Position numbers and translations under genes: made by a program. From the NCBI GenBank assembly GCA_009760855.2, contig WPIO01000062.1, positions 452,501 to 516,500 on the forward strand: a stretch of 64,000 nucleotides of DNA, written 5' to 3'. The notes under the pieces are model-generated. The model ran no database searches, was not told the DNA's origin, and saw only the letters and a program-made list of their open reading frames with translations. Shown one piece after another: positions 1 through 11,555 of this stretch. Source of the stretch: Cristatella mucedo (lineage: Eukaryota; Bryozoa; Phylactolaemata; Cristatellidae). Within the stretch, counting starts at the first letter, position 1. Each line of letters begins with the position of its first letter.

Positions 1-118
1 CATTTGAATAGCAGGCTAAGAGAACTTAGCTCCATGTAGGTGCTTAAAATATATGGCAGATCTCGAGCCCACAAACTTCTTTGTTAAAGGCGATCACCTT
101 ATTCCTGATGCCAAAGCA
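1..118 (-). repeat. SINE family B copy, cut by window edge
   Basis: On the minus strand this reads as a diverged tRNA-like head followed by the tail shared with LINE-alpha: 'agagaactta' and 'gtaggtgctt' on the + strand correspond to the tail, and 'tcgagcccac' to box B. It matches the better copies at 6926-7072 and 22088-22222 in the same order. It is diverged and its tail end falls outside the window. Confidence 0.5.
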
Positions 119-975
119 GGGTGGCATTATGGGACATAAGGCAGGAAACGACGAGGGAATGGCAACTCAAGCTTTACACGAGACAGTGCCTGCTGCTTTT
201 CATTACACACATTCTTTTTTATAACCTTCTTTTGCCCTTTTTTACTTGGACTTTTTGTAGTTACTTAATATTGCAGCTCTATGCTCGGTAAAGGCTACTC
301 TTGTGTGACTACTGTGCCATGCCGTGACATGCTTGATGTAGAGAACCTCGCCCGAATGCTGGCAGTGCTGACACGGCTGTGGGGGCCCTGCCTGCATGAA
401 TTGGTGAAGTGAGCTTTATTGGTGCTCCAACCTTTTTGCTGAGGAGGGTCACAGCACCGTCGAGAAATTCTATACATGGCCCAGGTGCAATGACTGGGAA
501 GCTGTACACCCAGCAGGAATGTCCTGTTCCGAGATGCTTGTTATGGGGCTGCTTGGGAATGCACAGGTGCAGAGCTGAGGAAACATGCTAGGAGGCTTGA
601 TTTGATGCAGCAAAATGCCATGCACTTGTGTTCGGTGCTGTGCCTAAGTTGGCTTCTGGGCGTTGTGAGCGTGCCAGCGTTGTGAGAGTGCCAGAGGTGT
701 CCCTCTGAAAGGCTGTCCATGATTGGAGCCGAGTTATTCATGCTGGTCTGGCCTGCTCTGCAATGACCCAGTGCAAAGGTGGTCATCGATCAGAGAGCAT
801 TACTTGTGACCTCAGCCTCTGTTATTTTTTGACAAGTCCGGAGGTTATCTCTCTCATCATCGACCGAGCATGTGTGTATGCTTGAGCGCTTATGCATTCA
901 TGTATGGACACACTTGCCTGCGAACACATAACAAACCACCCACACAAGCACATATGCACGTGAGCATGTGTGAGT

Positions 976-976
<1 letters not shown>
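119..976. other. No recognisable feature
   Basis: Several 60-80 codon open frames overlap on both strands here. None resembles a known domain, and no convincing pair of splice sites was seen. It is probably intergenic or intronic DNA. Confidence 0.5.

Positions 977-1062
<86 letters not shown>
977..1062. repeat. (CA)43 microsatellite
   Basis: An uninterrupted CA dinucleotide run of 86 bp, preceded by a CA/TG-rich degenerate stretch from about 905. It creates false Thr-His and Cys-Val reading frames on the two strands. Confidence 0.98.
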
Positions 1063-1063
<1 letters not shown>

Positions 1064-2802
1064 TAAAGAAAGAATGCTTGTAGAAGGGTGTGCTGTCATT
1101 GCTAGTACAGTGTGGCATACATAAGAAGAACCGGAGGTACTGCAGTACTATGTGGAATTGTCAGTTCGTCTTGTCTTTGCCTGGATTGTGGTTGCACCAA
1201 TCTGCTGTGCAGACACAGCTTACACAGCTTAGTTGCTTGATGAACTAGAGGCTGCTGTTGCTAGCTTTGCATGTGCTGCAGCACTAGCCTTAGCTCCTTG
1301 CTGCAGGTTGCATTCTCTGAACTTTTCTGATGACCTGTGGTTGGTATCCAGCTGATCCAGTAGCCATCCATCGTCATACCGTAGCTTCGGCAGCAGAACA
1401 GACAGAGCCACTGCTGGGCCACTTGATCCGGAGCCTAGGTGATCTGGTTTCACCAGCAATAAATGGACAGCTGCACGGCCTGTGCCGAGCCAAGTGACCT
1501 TTGCCAGTGTTCCCCAGCCCAGAGCCAGCCAGCTATCACCCGACCATCCAGCCATTGGTTTCTTCCACCGAATCAACCCTGCTCCCTATTTAGAATTGAT
1601 GCAACAATCTAGGCAGGGCGTTCCACCTAGCATCAGACAGTTACGAAGGCATTAGGCAGGGACTCTGGTAGAGCACACACTAGCTTGACCCTATAGTGAA
1701 CCATTGCTTCTTTCATCCAGTGCAGACTTGGGCAGAGGCGATGGTCCGATAGGCTTGCATCATTTTGTTCGTAAACTTATGGATAATCGATGGCCTTTAT
1801 AACTTGCACTCGTGTGATTCATTGAGTCCTGCCGACTACTTTTCTTCACCTTTCGACTTCGCCTTCTTTAGTTGGGCATAGGTTTTTTCTGCTGCGTGGT
1901 GGCACATCTTGTGTCTAGCCATATGTAGGGAGCAGACTACGTTTTGGCCCCCAGAATCAGTTGCCTATTGCCTTTCCATTCACCCTATGTGTAACATAGC
2001 TTGGCAGGGCTTAATAGAATCCTATTTAGCGAATAGTAATGTGCTTTATGTCATGAAAAGGATGGCATAACACCATTACTTTTCTCAGCCCTATCTTCTG
2101 GGGTGGTAGCTGGACTATCGACTGGGTGAGCAGTTGGTCCTGGAATATCCGAAGTACTCGATAACTCACTTTTCGGCGGATTTTCGAATTGGCAATTACA
2201 TCTAGAGCGCAGTGCTTACCAATTTTTAGATGCAGGAATTAGAACATTTGCTTTACTTGGGCACTCTTTAAGACTACTTTTCCATATCCAATAGTAGCCA
2301 CATAATTTGATTTCATGTTTCAAACCTATGTCAAAGGTCTTAAGACTTAAGACACCTACTCCTCACTAAGGTGATTGGAGATGTGTATAGCTATGTAATG
2401 TTTACAAATATTAAGCATCAAAGGCGAAATCTAAAAACATGTGACTACTACATACGATGAGATAGACCTACGATAGGCATAAGATAGACCTACGATCTCT
2501 CGGGTTATTAGTTTTTTTTCTAGAAGTGGATTCACATTAACTTGAGCTGATTTCGTATCCATCCTGCACATGGTGTAAACTCACTGCTCATAAATGATCT
2601 GATTCCATTTTTTTGTGAATCTTGTTTTACGTCGTTGCTCATTGTTCTGCTGGCCTGCTTCATGCAGCTACCAGTTACCTTGCTTGCTTTGGCTGCTCTT
2701 TGTGCTTGTCATCAGCTTGTACGCCTTCTTATTGGCCATCATCCTCAGCCCAAACGACGGTGAAGTTGTAGGTATATGCCCCTCCTAAAAAATAATTAAA
2801 AT
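1063..2802. other. No recognisable feature
   Basis: Unique-looking, AT-moderate sequence with no supported gene. A 15-bp motif (agatagacctacgat) occurs twice between about 2460 and 2495. Nothing else stands out. Confidence 0.5.
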
Positions 2803-2938
2803 AATAGCTGATGTAAGAGCCTCATTTGTATACTATCACTGCTGCTTGCAGTTAGCAGTAAAGGATTGCCCACTGCAGGATTCGAACCCACAACCTATAT
2901 AATGAGAGCAAGCACCTACTTCCTGGACTACCAGGGCC
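2803..2938 (-). repeat. tRNA-derived SINE family A
   Basis: On the minus strand there is a tRNA-like head (box A region around 2915-2935, box B as GGGTTCGAATCC near 2879-2890). It is followed by a body containing GGGCAATCC, an AACTGCAAG motif and the tail element CAAATGAGGCTC. The same order occurs in the copies at 11347-11498, 22275-22392, 45475-45637 and 61561-61710, so this is a dispersed family and not a tRNA gene. No acceptor stem is formed. Confidence 0.75.
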
Positions 2939-4109
2939 CTTCTACACTAATCAATTGTTGGAATGCTCGATCACTTGCTCGTGTTTGTGTATAGGTCCGT
3001 TGAAAAGGGTTCTTTTGTTTATATATGGGGAGATGAAGATCTTAGCATATACCTCAGTGCCTTGTGCTAGGCAGGCATGTTCGTCGAAAATCATGCAGTG
3101 CAGGCCGAAATTGATGCTCGTGTGATGCAACTGGCAGCCAAATGCCAGTGCCAAGAAAGAAATGGCCATTGCCATTTCGGCCGCCAACGCAGGGGCTATG
3201 CTGGGAAATCCTGTGGTGGGCCCTTTCTTCTGTCTGAATGCTGTGACCCACATCGGGTGGCAGCATAGCCTATGACCGGCCGGCTACTTCGTGGGCACCG
3301 ATGCAATGGCCCTCTCAACAACCACATAGTTTTGACTTCTTCAGTTCGTTGAACAGCATTTGGTTGGTGGTAGCCCGGTTCGTTCTGTTGATGATGGCCT
3401 GACTCTTGAACAAAGATTGCTTTCACTGATTCATTAGCAACTAGTGATATTTTTGTCATTCAAACAAGTTTGCCTGCATTTGCTGTTTTATATAACGGTG
3501 CATATGAGGCAGGAGTATCCAAGCATTGCTGCTGTCGAGTTACTTAATGTATCCATCATCTGCAGCACTAGCAGACATCGTGAGGACACTGCCGAAGAGA
3601 GATACAGTGCAGCTGTGAGTGGATTATGTTAACGATTGACAGATAGCCAAACAGTGTCACCTTGTTCTCAAGGTCAGCTGCTGGTGTTTGCAGAGCTTGG
3701 CTCATCATTACAGAGGCTATCGTTAGAGATGAAATATATCATTTGGAAGCATCCTTAATAACAAGTCAGAAGTAAGGTGCAAAGATCTGTATAGTGTATT
3801 TTAATATCAAAATTATGGCATGGCTGGAGATGCATGGCATGACAAGTACCCCCAAGCAGGCCGCCATTAGCCACATTCGTCTGTCTTAAGTCTTCCGCTG
3901 TGTAAAGAACATGATAGCACCGTGAACATTTCAAATACAGGTAGGCTGCAAGCCTGTAAGTTGTCAATGTTCTTTCATGCAAAAGCTGAGGGCAATGGCG
4001 ACCAGGAGGCGCTGGTAGTGTGGGCAATGGCAAAAAAATAGAGCAGCAGATATACAAGCCATCTTAGTAGATAATACAAGCATTCGAAAAGTCATATTAT
4101 CAGTTAAGG
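2939..4109. other. No recognisable feature
   Basis: Overlapping short frames occur on both strands (for example around 2951-3268) but none shows a family signature. No repeats were recognised. Confidence 0.45.
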
Positions 4110-5041
4110 GTCAATGTTGAGAAAATACTGTAAGTATATGTCCAACAATACAATAATTGCTAAGGTACTTATCAAAAGACAAACATGTTTGAAATGGGAT
4201 GTGAAGTTTAGACAATTTCCACACAAAAAGAAAGCATTAAAAAACGATTAGGCAAACCATGTCTAACCCCGAAGTAAACCGGGTGCAGCATATCTACAAA
4301 TAGCAAATTTACCGATCTCATCATCATATACGACTTGTATCCTAACTTGTTGAATCTGGGTACATCGAGGTACATGTTTGCAGATTGTAGAGATACATGC
4401 ATGTGACTTTCTAGAAGGTTCATTTACAGTGTAGCTTTGTGCCTTGTAAATTCCATAAGTCGGCCAGCACTTCACGGATCAATATGAAATTTCAAATCTG
4501 AGTTCAGCACTGCTTTTGTATTACTGCAGTAGTTTATTTATAATTTTGGTTGAGTAATTGTTGCTATACATGCCATCAAACATCATTGAACTTAATATTG
4601 TGCAATCTTTGTCATACACTGCAAAGTTATCACACCAAAAATGATTTACAAATAAAGCTGAACTAACATTTGAAATTTCACTTTTATATATGAAAAGTTG
4701 GCTGGCTTACAGAATTTACAAGGCACAAAGCTACACTGTAATGACATTGTTTATCAGTCTCATGCACGTACCTCAACAAGCTGCAAACATGTTCCTCGAC
4801 ACACCGTATTCAACAAGATAGGACGCAAGTCGTAAATGATGCCGAGGTAGGTAATTTTTTTTTTATTGATACCTTGCTTCCGGTTTACTTCGTGCTTGAA
4901 CATGGTTTGCTTAATTATTTTAAAAAATTTGTGTGAGAAAATTGTCAAAACTTGAGATCCCTTTTAAAAATATCTTGAAAGCTACCATAAAGAATTATTC
5001 GATTGTTGGACCAATAGTTTCAGCATTTTCTCGCCGTTTAC
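4110..5041. repeat. Large imperfect palindrome (fold-back element)
   Basis: The stretch 4110 to about 4552 is the reverse complement of about 4626-5041 at roughly 70-75% identity by eye, with a loop of about 75 bp. Anchor blocks include gaatttacaaggcacaaagc at about 4710, matched inverted at about 4440-4455; the CGGTTTACTTCG block; the ATGGTTTGC block; and GATTGTTGGAC at about 5000, matched at about 4145. The homology continues through both arms with small indels. It could be a fold-back transposon or two copies of one repeat inserted head to head. The arms have diverged enough to rule out a recent event. No transposase is encoded. Confidence 0.8.
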
Positions 5042-5097
5042 ATAGAAGCATTTACATACTGTGGTCTATAAGTGGTGGCTGAACTGTTCCCTTCAGC

Positions 5098-5172
5098 AAA
5101 TGTAAAGCGGCCATAAAGAGATTGAGTTCTCTAAGGGCACTTTATCAAGTATTATTATTATCATTTATTATT
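5098..5172 (+). repeat. LINE-alpha 3' tail, extremely 5'-truncated
   Basis: Contains GCAAATGTAAAGCG, an AGAGATTGAGTTCTCT block, GGGCACTTTATCAAGT and a terminal ATT repeat. This is the last ~65 bp of the LINE-alpha consensus seen at 14145-14222, 34230-34317 and 52840-52905. It lies about 55 bp outside the palindrome. Confidence 0.8.
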
Positions 5173-5738
5173 ACACCCTTAGCGCACTACACCGAGGATG
5201 GTTGGTTGTGCTCAATAGCTTCTGTTTCGGCCACTTGCCCTCTCACGAGTTATATTGATTCTATTGTGAAGTTAAAACATGTTTTTACAGAGCTTCGACT
5301 GTGTTCCTGTCTTCTTGCTGTAAATAGGCATGCCACATGAATATACTCCCTTTGTTATGCTGTTGCCCCACACTTTCAACAACTAGCTCAAGACCTAGAG
5401 CACTTCCTAAGGCGATAAAACACCTTGTTTACGTTTGACAAGTTATATCTTTTAAAGTGAGTCTTTTAGACGGTAGTCTAGATAAGCACAAGAGTGGTAA
5501 ATCTTCATAAGCACTAGGCTGGTGAATCGTCTTTCTTCTTTGCGACTGCGTTCCAGGGTATTGAAGTAGCCTCCGTAAGCACAAGAATGATCACTGTGCA
5601 AACAAGTTTTGACTCCTCATTTGACCGATCTACTTGAACTGTGCAGTCAGTGCATGCGCTTGGTTGCATGTCTTGTCTGTCATGTTAGCATGTGGTTGCT
5701 GCATATGTGGGAAAGCATGCGAGAGTCTGTGGGTGTAT
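5173..5738. other. No recognisable feature
   Basis: Unique-looking sequence; no frame or repeat could be assigned. Confidence 0.45.
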
Positions 5739-5758
5739 GTGAGTGTGTGTGTGTTTGT

Positions 5759-5825
<67 letters not shown>

Positions 5826-5880
5826 TGTGTGTGTGTGTGCCTGCGTGCGTGTGTGCGCGTGCGTGTGTGTGCGCACACGT
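5739..5880. repeat. (GT)n microsatellite with degenerate flanks
   Basis: GT/TG repeats interrupted by TTTG and CTG variants, cleanest at 5771-5822, grading into GCGTGC-type repeats up to about 5880. Confidence 0.95.
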
Positions 5881-6925
5881 GCAGGGGCTTGTGCACGATG
5901 CGCTTGATGCTGACAATGTAGCCTGTCTAGTGGTGGCACTCGATCCCATGTCACCTAATACTGCTGGACCCCGAATGGTTTGGTCTGGGGGGCGTCGCTT
6001 GCCCCGAGCTACTGTTTGGTTAGCTACAGCCACCTGGCTGAGCGAGAGTCTTTAGTAGAACCCTCGATGGAGCATGACTGGCACAGCACCTGCTGCTGCT
6101 GATGCAGGCTTGCCTGCCCAGTGCAACTGCACTGCTGCTCAGACTTATGGTGCATCACCTTCTGGCTTCCTTTTAGCTAGTTGTTTGTATTAAAAGCCAA
6201 CTCTAATAAGGCTTATTTGATCTGGAATATTTGGGAATGTGCCTGTTGACTATCCAACTTGGCTATAGTGGTTTATGTGTGTGAATGTGTGTGAATGTGT
6301 CTGTGAGTGAGCACTTGGTTGGTAAGCTTGACAGACAGACAACAGCTGCTGCAGGCTAATTTGTTCCGAGACTTGTGATAACAAATCTGAAACAAACCGG
6401 CTGCCAGCTCGGTCAGCTGACTCTACCCCTTGCCTGCTGTGGATGGATGGGTGGGCTTGTAGCCATCACAGAGCAGAGACATCCCATGCTGCTGCATGTA
6501 CCGAACAAATGCATCAGTTTTGTGTGTGCTGAAGGTTGGGGCAAGAAGCACCTTGGGTGGTCAGGTCCCTCTACGATATTCAAAGTGCATGAGTCAGCTA
6601 CTGTGTACTCAGCCTCGGCCATTTGTCGTTGCTCCTGCCACGAGACTTCCTTGTGAGATGAGGGCCATTTGTTGTTGCTTCTGCCATGAGGCTTCCTCGT
6701 GAGGTGAGAGTAGGCCAAAAGCGTTTTCGACAGGAATCCACAATGTCAGCCTGCATGCATACCACTTTTCTTGGTTTTTTTTCTGGCTCCCATGGCACTA
6801 TTGTCTGGAGAACCTGTTATGCAGCCACTAATGCAATTGCAGCAGCCATGGCAGTGTGCATGTGCATGCATGCACGCGCCGCGAGTGTGTTTGTATACGT
6901 GTGCGCATGCAAATATAACAAATAA
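5881..6925. other. No gene; contains a 46-bp tandem duplication
   Basis: No supported gene. 6617-6662 and 6663-6708 are two copies of a 46-bp unit beginning GGCCATTTG, differing at a few positions. The rest is unassigned. Confidence 0.5.
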
Positions 6926-7072
6926 TTCATTTATATAATTCATTTATATAGCACCCAAAGAGAACTTAATCTCTATTCAGGCGCTTCACATATGCCTCGG
7001 GGCTCGAGCCCACGACCTCAGTCAGACCTTGGTCGGGGCGAGCACCTTAACCGCTAGACCAAACCAACTTGG
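6926..7072 (-). repeat. tRNA-derived SINE family B
   Basis: Minus-strand reading: box A in TGGTCTAGCGGTTAAGG (about 7048-7064) and box B as GGGCTCGAGCCC (about 7000-7011). The tail contains GAAGCGCCTGAATAGAGATT and AAGTTCTCTTTGGGTGCTAT, ending in an AT-rich repeat. The tail is the LINE-alpha 3' end with few changes. This is the best-preserved family B copy in the window. Confidence 0.85.
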
Positions 7073-7639
7073 CGCGTGTGAGAAGTAGTGTAGATGCCAA
7101 TCAGGAGCGTAAGTTGATCAGCTTGCACCTTTGATGACACAATCAGCATGGCTCGTCTTATTTAATGATCTGGCATGGTCAAACCTAGATCGCCAGGGAT
7201 AGTAAAGAGTGGTTTACGTGGTCTGAAGGCTTTATCATTGAGATAGAGTTTTCTTTAAGATCAGTTTATCTTGAATGGGATGGAGCTGCTGATGGGAGTT
7301 TGGTTGAATTTCCAGTCTGTCCGGTTGATTGTCGCTGTGTCACCGTTGGTTGTATTACTGCTTGTTAGGTGTACTAGAGGTAGATCTCTGTGTGATTTTA
7401 GCATGGTTGCAGAGAGGGTGGCCAAAGGCCCTAACCCCCCTCGACGAGCCCAACTGAGTGTACCTGGGAGCCAAGCCAGCCGACATGCCTCTTCGGAGCC
7501 GAAAATCAGAAAACGCTAAGCTCTAATTTCATGTGAATTTTGTGGTACAGCATCGTTGTAATGTACCCACCAAATACATGCCATTGAGCTGGTGTGTTCT
7601 CATGCAAATTGGCTGAGAAAACCAGTCCACTAGAACTCA
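7073..7639. other. No recognisable feature
   Basis: Contains an 82-codon frame at 7271-7519 with a hydrophobic stretch, but it has no family resemblance or gene context. I do not call it a gene. Confidence 0.4.
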
Positions 7640-7845
7640 CCCTAAATTCCCAGAAATTGGCTGTGTGAAGCTCCGACTTGAATTGAGTATTACACTGCCC
7701 TATCTTTCAAGTGTACCTGCAAAGTTTCCTGCTGTTGAGCCATCATAATACTCGTGCAATCGACTGCAATTGACTGCAGCTGCCCGGGCCAATTCTGCAA
7801 TCAACTGCAGTGAATTTTACGAGACCGCACTCACAATGGCACAAC
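7640..7845 (+). repeat. Dispersed copy of the ~170-bp satellite unit
   Basis: GAAATTGGCTGTGTGAAGCTCC, then GAGTATTACACTGC, then a core with GCAATCGACTGCAATTGACT and TGCCCGGGCCAATTC. This is the same order as units of the array at 47020-48620, including the CCCGGGCCAAT motif of its first unit. It represents about one to one and a half units outside the array. Confidence 0.65.
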
Positions 7846-8220
7846 ATTTTGTGTGTACACTTAAATTATATCATAGTTTATCTGCAATCCAAGTTGTTCT
7901 GCTCCTTCGATTACTGATGGATCTGCGGTGGATTGGGGTGGATTGCACAAGTGGCCAGCATCTTTGCAACATATTTGCATGTCAATGGAAGAGCGAAATC
8001 GCACGAAGTTGGGTGGGTATATCATATCAGCTGGGTACTACAAAAAGCACTATAAATTCGTGCTTGAGACTACAGCTTCCCGGTTGAGTTTTGCTTAATT
8101 AGAATGCATGTGGTAATTCAATGCAGCCACCCCTGTCAGTCTTCTTTTGATTGGCAGTTCCTGTCAAGGTCTAGCTCTCACTGGCTTAATCCTAGCTGTG
8201 CCTGCTTTGTTTTTACTTGG
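7846..8220. other. No recognisable feature
   Basis: Short frames only. Weak resemblance to the satellite unit may continue, but I cannot align it. Confidence 0.4.
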
Positions 8221-8289
8221 GTGTGTGCGTGTGTGTGTGTGTGTGTGTGTATGTGTGTGTATGTGTGTGTGTGTGTGTGTTTGTGTGTA
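8221..8289. repeat. (GT)n microsatellite
   Basis: GT repeat of about 69 bp, interrupted by two AT transitions and one TT. Confidence 0.95.
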
Positions 8290-11200
8290 CGTGCGGGGAT
8301 GTGAACAAGCTGCAACATGTGTGCACATCTCCCCCTCCATGCGTGAGGAGGAGCCGAAACTGGCTTGTTGGTCTCTCTAGACTTGCCAGGTACCTTGAGG
8401 CGTTTTATCCATGTGCCTCTCTACATAGAAAGCTTCGGAAAGGTCGAATGGCAAAGTACTAAAGCTTCTGACGACTCCAGTCATGAACGTATACGTATGC
8501 ACACGGCTTGTGTTTGTTCGTGTGTGTTTGCATGGGCACTCTTTTGAGTTCGTGCTGGAGTGTACTCGAGCTGGTGGGCTATCTGGTCTTGCAAAAAAAA
8601 AACGCGTCAATACCAAAGCAAAGAGGAAAAACATGCGAACAGCAACAAAGATGCAAGTATGCACTCTCGGAATACCGAATATCTCTAAAAAATATCTCGG
8701 AATATCTCTAGGAATACAGAAGGCGTGATTCTTGCTTTAGCAAGTGAGAGATCAATAGTGGTCATACTGACAAGCCGACCTGGTAAGAGCTAATGGTAGA
8801 TGTGCCACCTGTTAGCCACCAATCTATGATTTTCACAAAGTGGAGCTTGCTCATTAATTGATGCCACTTGTGTGGCAAATGCAGCATCACAGCTGAATTC
8901 CTTGCTTTTTGCTGTTGCTTATTTTGGCCGTTTGGTTAGCTCGACAAAAGTTGTTTTGTAGTATATTCAGTCTGGTTCGATGCCTAATTCTATGTTAGTG
9001 CAAACGTAAGCTGCTAATATATTCATTTGACTAGCACATGTCCGATGTGCTGATAGCAGTAGTTCGGGGACCACTGCCTCTGGGCATGTCGAAGTCGAGG
9101 TTTCTCTAGACGGTGCTGTTCAACGAGCTGGGATACCATTAACACTTAAGTGATGCTCTTTCGTGCAGTCAGGCTCACCACTAAGATGCCATTCGTCTTA
9201 CATAATTAAGTGCTATCGCTGTGACATGTCCTAGCTGCCACGAAGTGTCAGACTGCCACCCCTCATCCGGCTCACCAGGCTGAGCCGACAGTGGCAGGTG
9301 ATGTACTGATTGCCCCTGTTAGATGCACATGCACAGATGATTTGGAAGCTTGGTGGGTTTTCAGCCCTAGTACCCTCCTCTCCGAGACCGGCAACCGAAG
9401 TGACATGTGTCAGTTCCATATGCATGGTGGTGGAAATGGCCTGTTACATTGACCTCACACACAAGTTAGCTCTGCTGCTGCTAACTCATTGGCTTGTCAA
9501 AAGTCCGAGCAGCAAAGCTTAATCTTTCAGTTTCCCAGTTCTTCCTATCAACTAGAGGTAGAGACCTGATGTGCTGACTGGCTTGCATGGTGGAAGACAG
9601 CTGCAGTCGTCCGAGGTACATACAAAAGTAGCTGAACCGGCCGCCGAGCTCGGCTAGCATCACGTGAGCCCTGATCTTGCCGAATTTCTCCTTATGTTAT
9701 ATAGTTATGATTGCTGGTCGAAAAGCCTTTATCACTAGCCAATGATTTTTTTCTTGTTAATCTGCTTCTAATTATATACCTCATCCATACCCTGCCGACA
9801 GCTGAATGGGGTTGCTTGTGAGTAAGAGGTGTCACCCTCGTTAGGGGTGAGTAAACCCTGGCCGTGCCTTTTTAGCCCAACCCATTCCCGGACTTGTATC
9901 TTCCACTTTTCACGAAGGTTGCCTGATTTGCTGGGATTCAGGCACTGTTTTGTTAGATGGGGGAGTGTTTCCTGCTTCCCTACCCCACGAATGTGGCATT
10001 TTCTCTTCGACAGGCTTGAAGCTCAAATGTTGTACCCGATGACTAATCAAGCTGGCATTGCAGAGTCCCATTTGCTGCATTATTGCAATATATTTTAGTT
10101 ATGCAACCGATCAGCTAGTTTCTGCCCTTCTTAAGCGTGCCCTTTGCTGCCCACGTTGCCAGCTGAGATGATCAGAGCTGAGTCATTTGGAGTTATGCAC
10201 CCCTTCCATCCCATCCCTCAACCCGGCCCCATCTCCTAGCCATAGCTAATATCGGCAGTTGCCAGGTTGTAAAAGCAGAAGTTCTACGCTCGGAACTGGA
10301 GGCCGAATTATATTATATGTTATGTTAGTGAGATAATGGCCTTAAAAAGTGCATAGTTCTACACTCATGAAGTGATAAATTAGCAAGCACGTGTTCTATT
10401 TGTGTTGTTGAATGCCCTCTGATGTTGCTGCCTGCATGTATTCTTAACCAGACCATGGATTGGCTGTTCCATTTTGCAGTTGGCTCTCCGGACATGGCAT
10501 TGCCTCTCTGCATGCTGTGTCATGGTTGATCATTTAAACATGATTTATGTTCTCAGATCAGATTGCAGACCTGTGATTGTACAAGTTCACGAACAGCAGT
10601 TAATTTGATAGTGGCCTGAATAAAACCCTACAAGTTTTCACTTTAATGTAATTTTTTTTATATGAAAGGAATGAAAAGAAGACAATGCTTTCTCAGTCTT
10701 TAGGGTTGAGTTCATGCTGCTAAGAGCAAGAGGCTTCTTCCCTTTACCGATCCTTGCTGCAGAGGCTTGAAATTATTTGGGTGTATTTCTAGTTTACCAT
10801 CTTCACATTTTGGAGACATATATTATCTTCTGCAGTTCTTGGCTAGTTGAAAAGTGGTCGATTTAATGCTTGAAGCTGAAGTGTGTCTTTGGCAGATTGG
10901 TATCAGTTGGGAATGGCAGTGTAGCACACTAGTATGCTATCCAGACGTGAAAGGGCAATGTCCTTTCAGCCATTAAAGACCAGCCAGGTCAATGTTCAGC
11001 AGCTCAAAATTCCTCGGTAAGAGTTATTTTTCATGTTGGTTGCAAAGACTTTATATATAGTCCAGAGTGCCAAGTTAGCGCCATGCACAAGTCAGACTGT
11101 GGGCCGGCTTCTTAATAATGCATTTAGCTTTGCAGATCTATTTGGTTGCAAAATACTTGTATGTAGAAAACTACAGATGCAGCAAGAAAGCTTTCGGGCG

Positions 11201-11346
11201 GGGCCCGACGAATCTGCACTGTTTACATGCATGCTTATGTTGCAGCTGGCACTGCCTCTGCATAGTGCATGGCTCAGAAAAGGTGTGTGTCATCTTTAGT
11301 CACAACCTTCGAATACTGTCATTAAAATTAACTAGTAGGTGACTGA
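8290..11346. other. No recognisable feature (about 3 kb)
   Basis: Read on both strands. Only short overlapping frames are present, and none carries a recognisable domain. The longest (9829-10098, 89 codons) has no gene signature. It may be part of a long upstream intron of the YAP gene or intergenic. Confidence 0.45.
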
Positions 11347-11498
11347 TTCAACAGCCTCATTCATGTAGCTGCAGAAGAGCCTTGGCAGCACTTGCTGGCT
11401 TGCACTAGGCACTGAAAGAGCTGCCTGCTGAAGAATTCGAACTCGCGGTTCTGGGTCGTTGAGCAGAAGCTCCTTACCACTCGACTGAGAGCCAGTGG
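11347..11498 (-). repeat. tRNA-derived SINE family A
   Basis: Minus-strand head has CAGTCGAGTGGTAAGGAGC (box A) and CGAGTTCGAATTC (box B). The body ends AAGGCTCTTCTGCAGCTAC, then ATGAATGAGGCTGTTGAATC. A second partial tail (GCCGATTCAGCAACCTCATT, about 11519-11540) follows directly, suggesting a second broken copy. Confidence 0.8.
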
Positions 11499-11555
11499 CT
11501 AGCTTCAAGCAAAGATTGGCCGATTCAGCAACCTCATTTATAGTTCGGGTGGCTT

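Noticed and set aside
822..1124. 98-codon Cys-Val and Thr-His frames
   Set aside because: They are translations of the CA/GT microsatellite. The same applies to frames at 5609-6055, 8104-8462, 23471-23761, 25859-26275, 27654-27877 and 28390-28724.
6990..7072. A functional tRNA gene
   Set aside because: The A and B boxes are part of SINE B. No acceptor stem pairing, and the same head recurs in other SINE copies.
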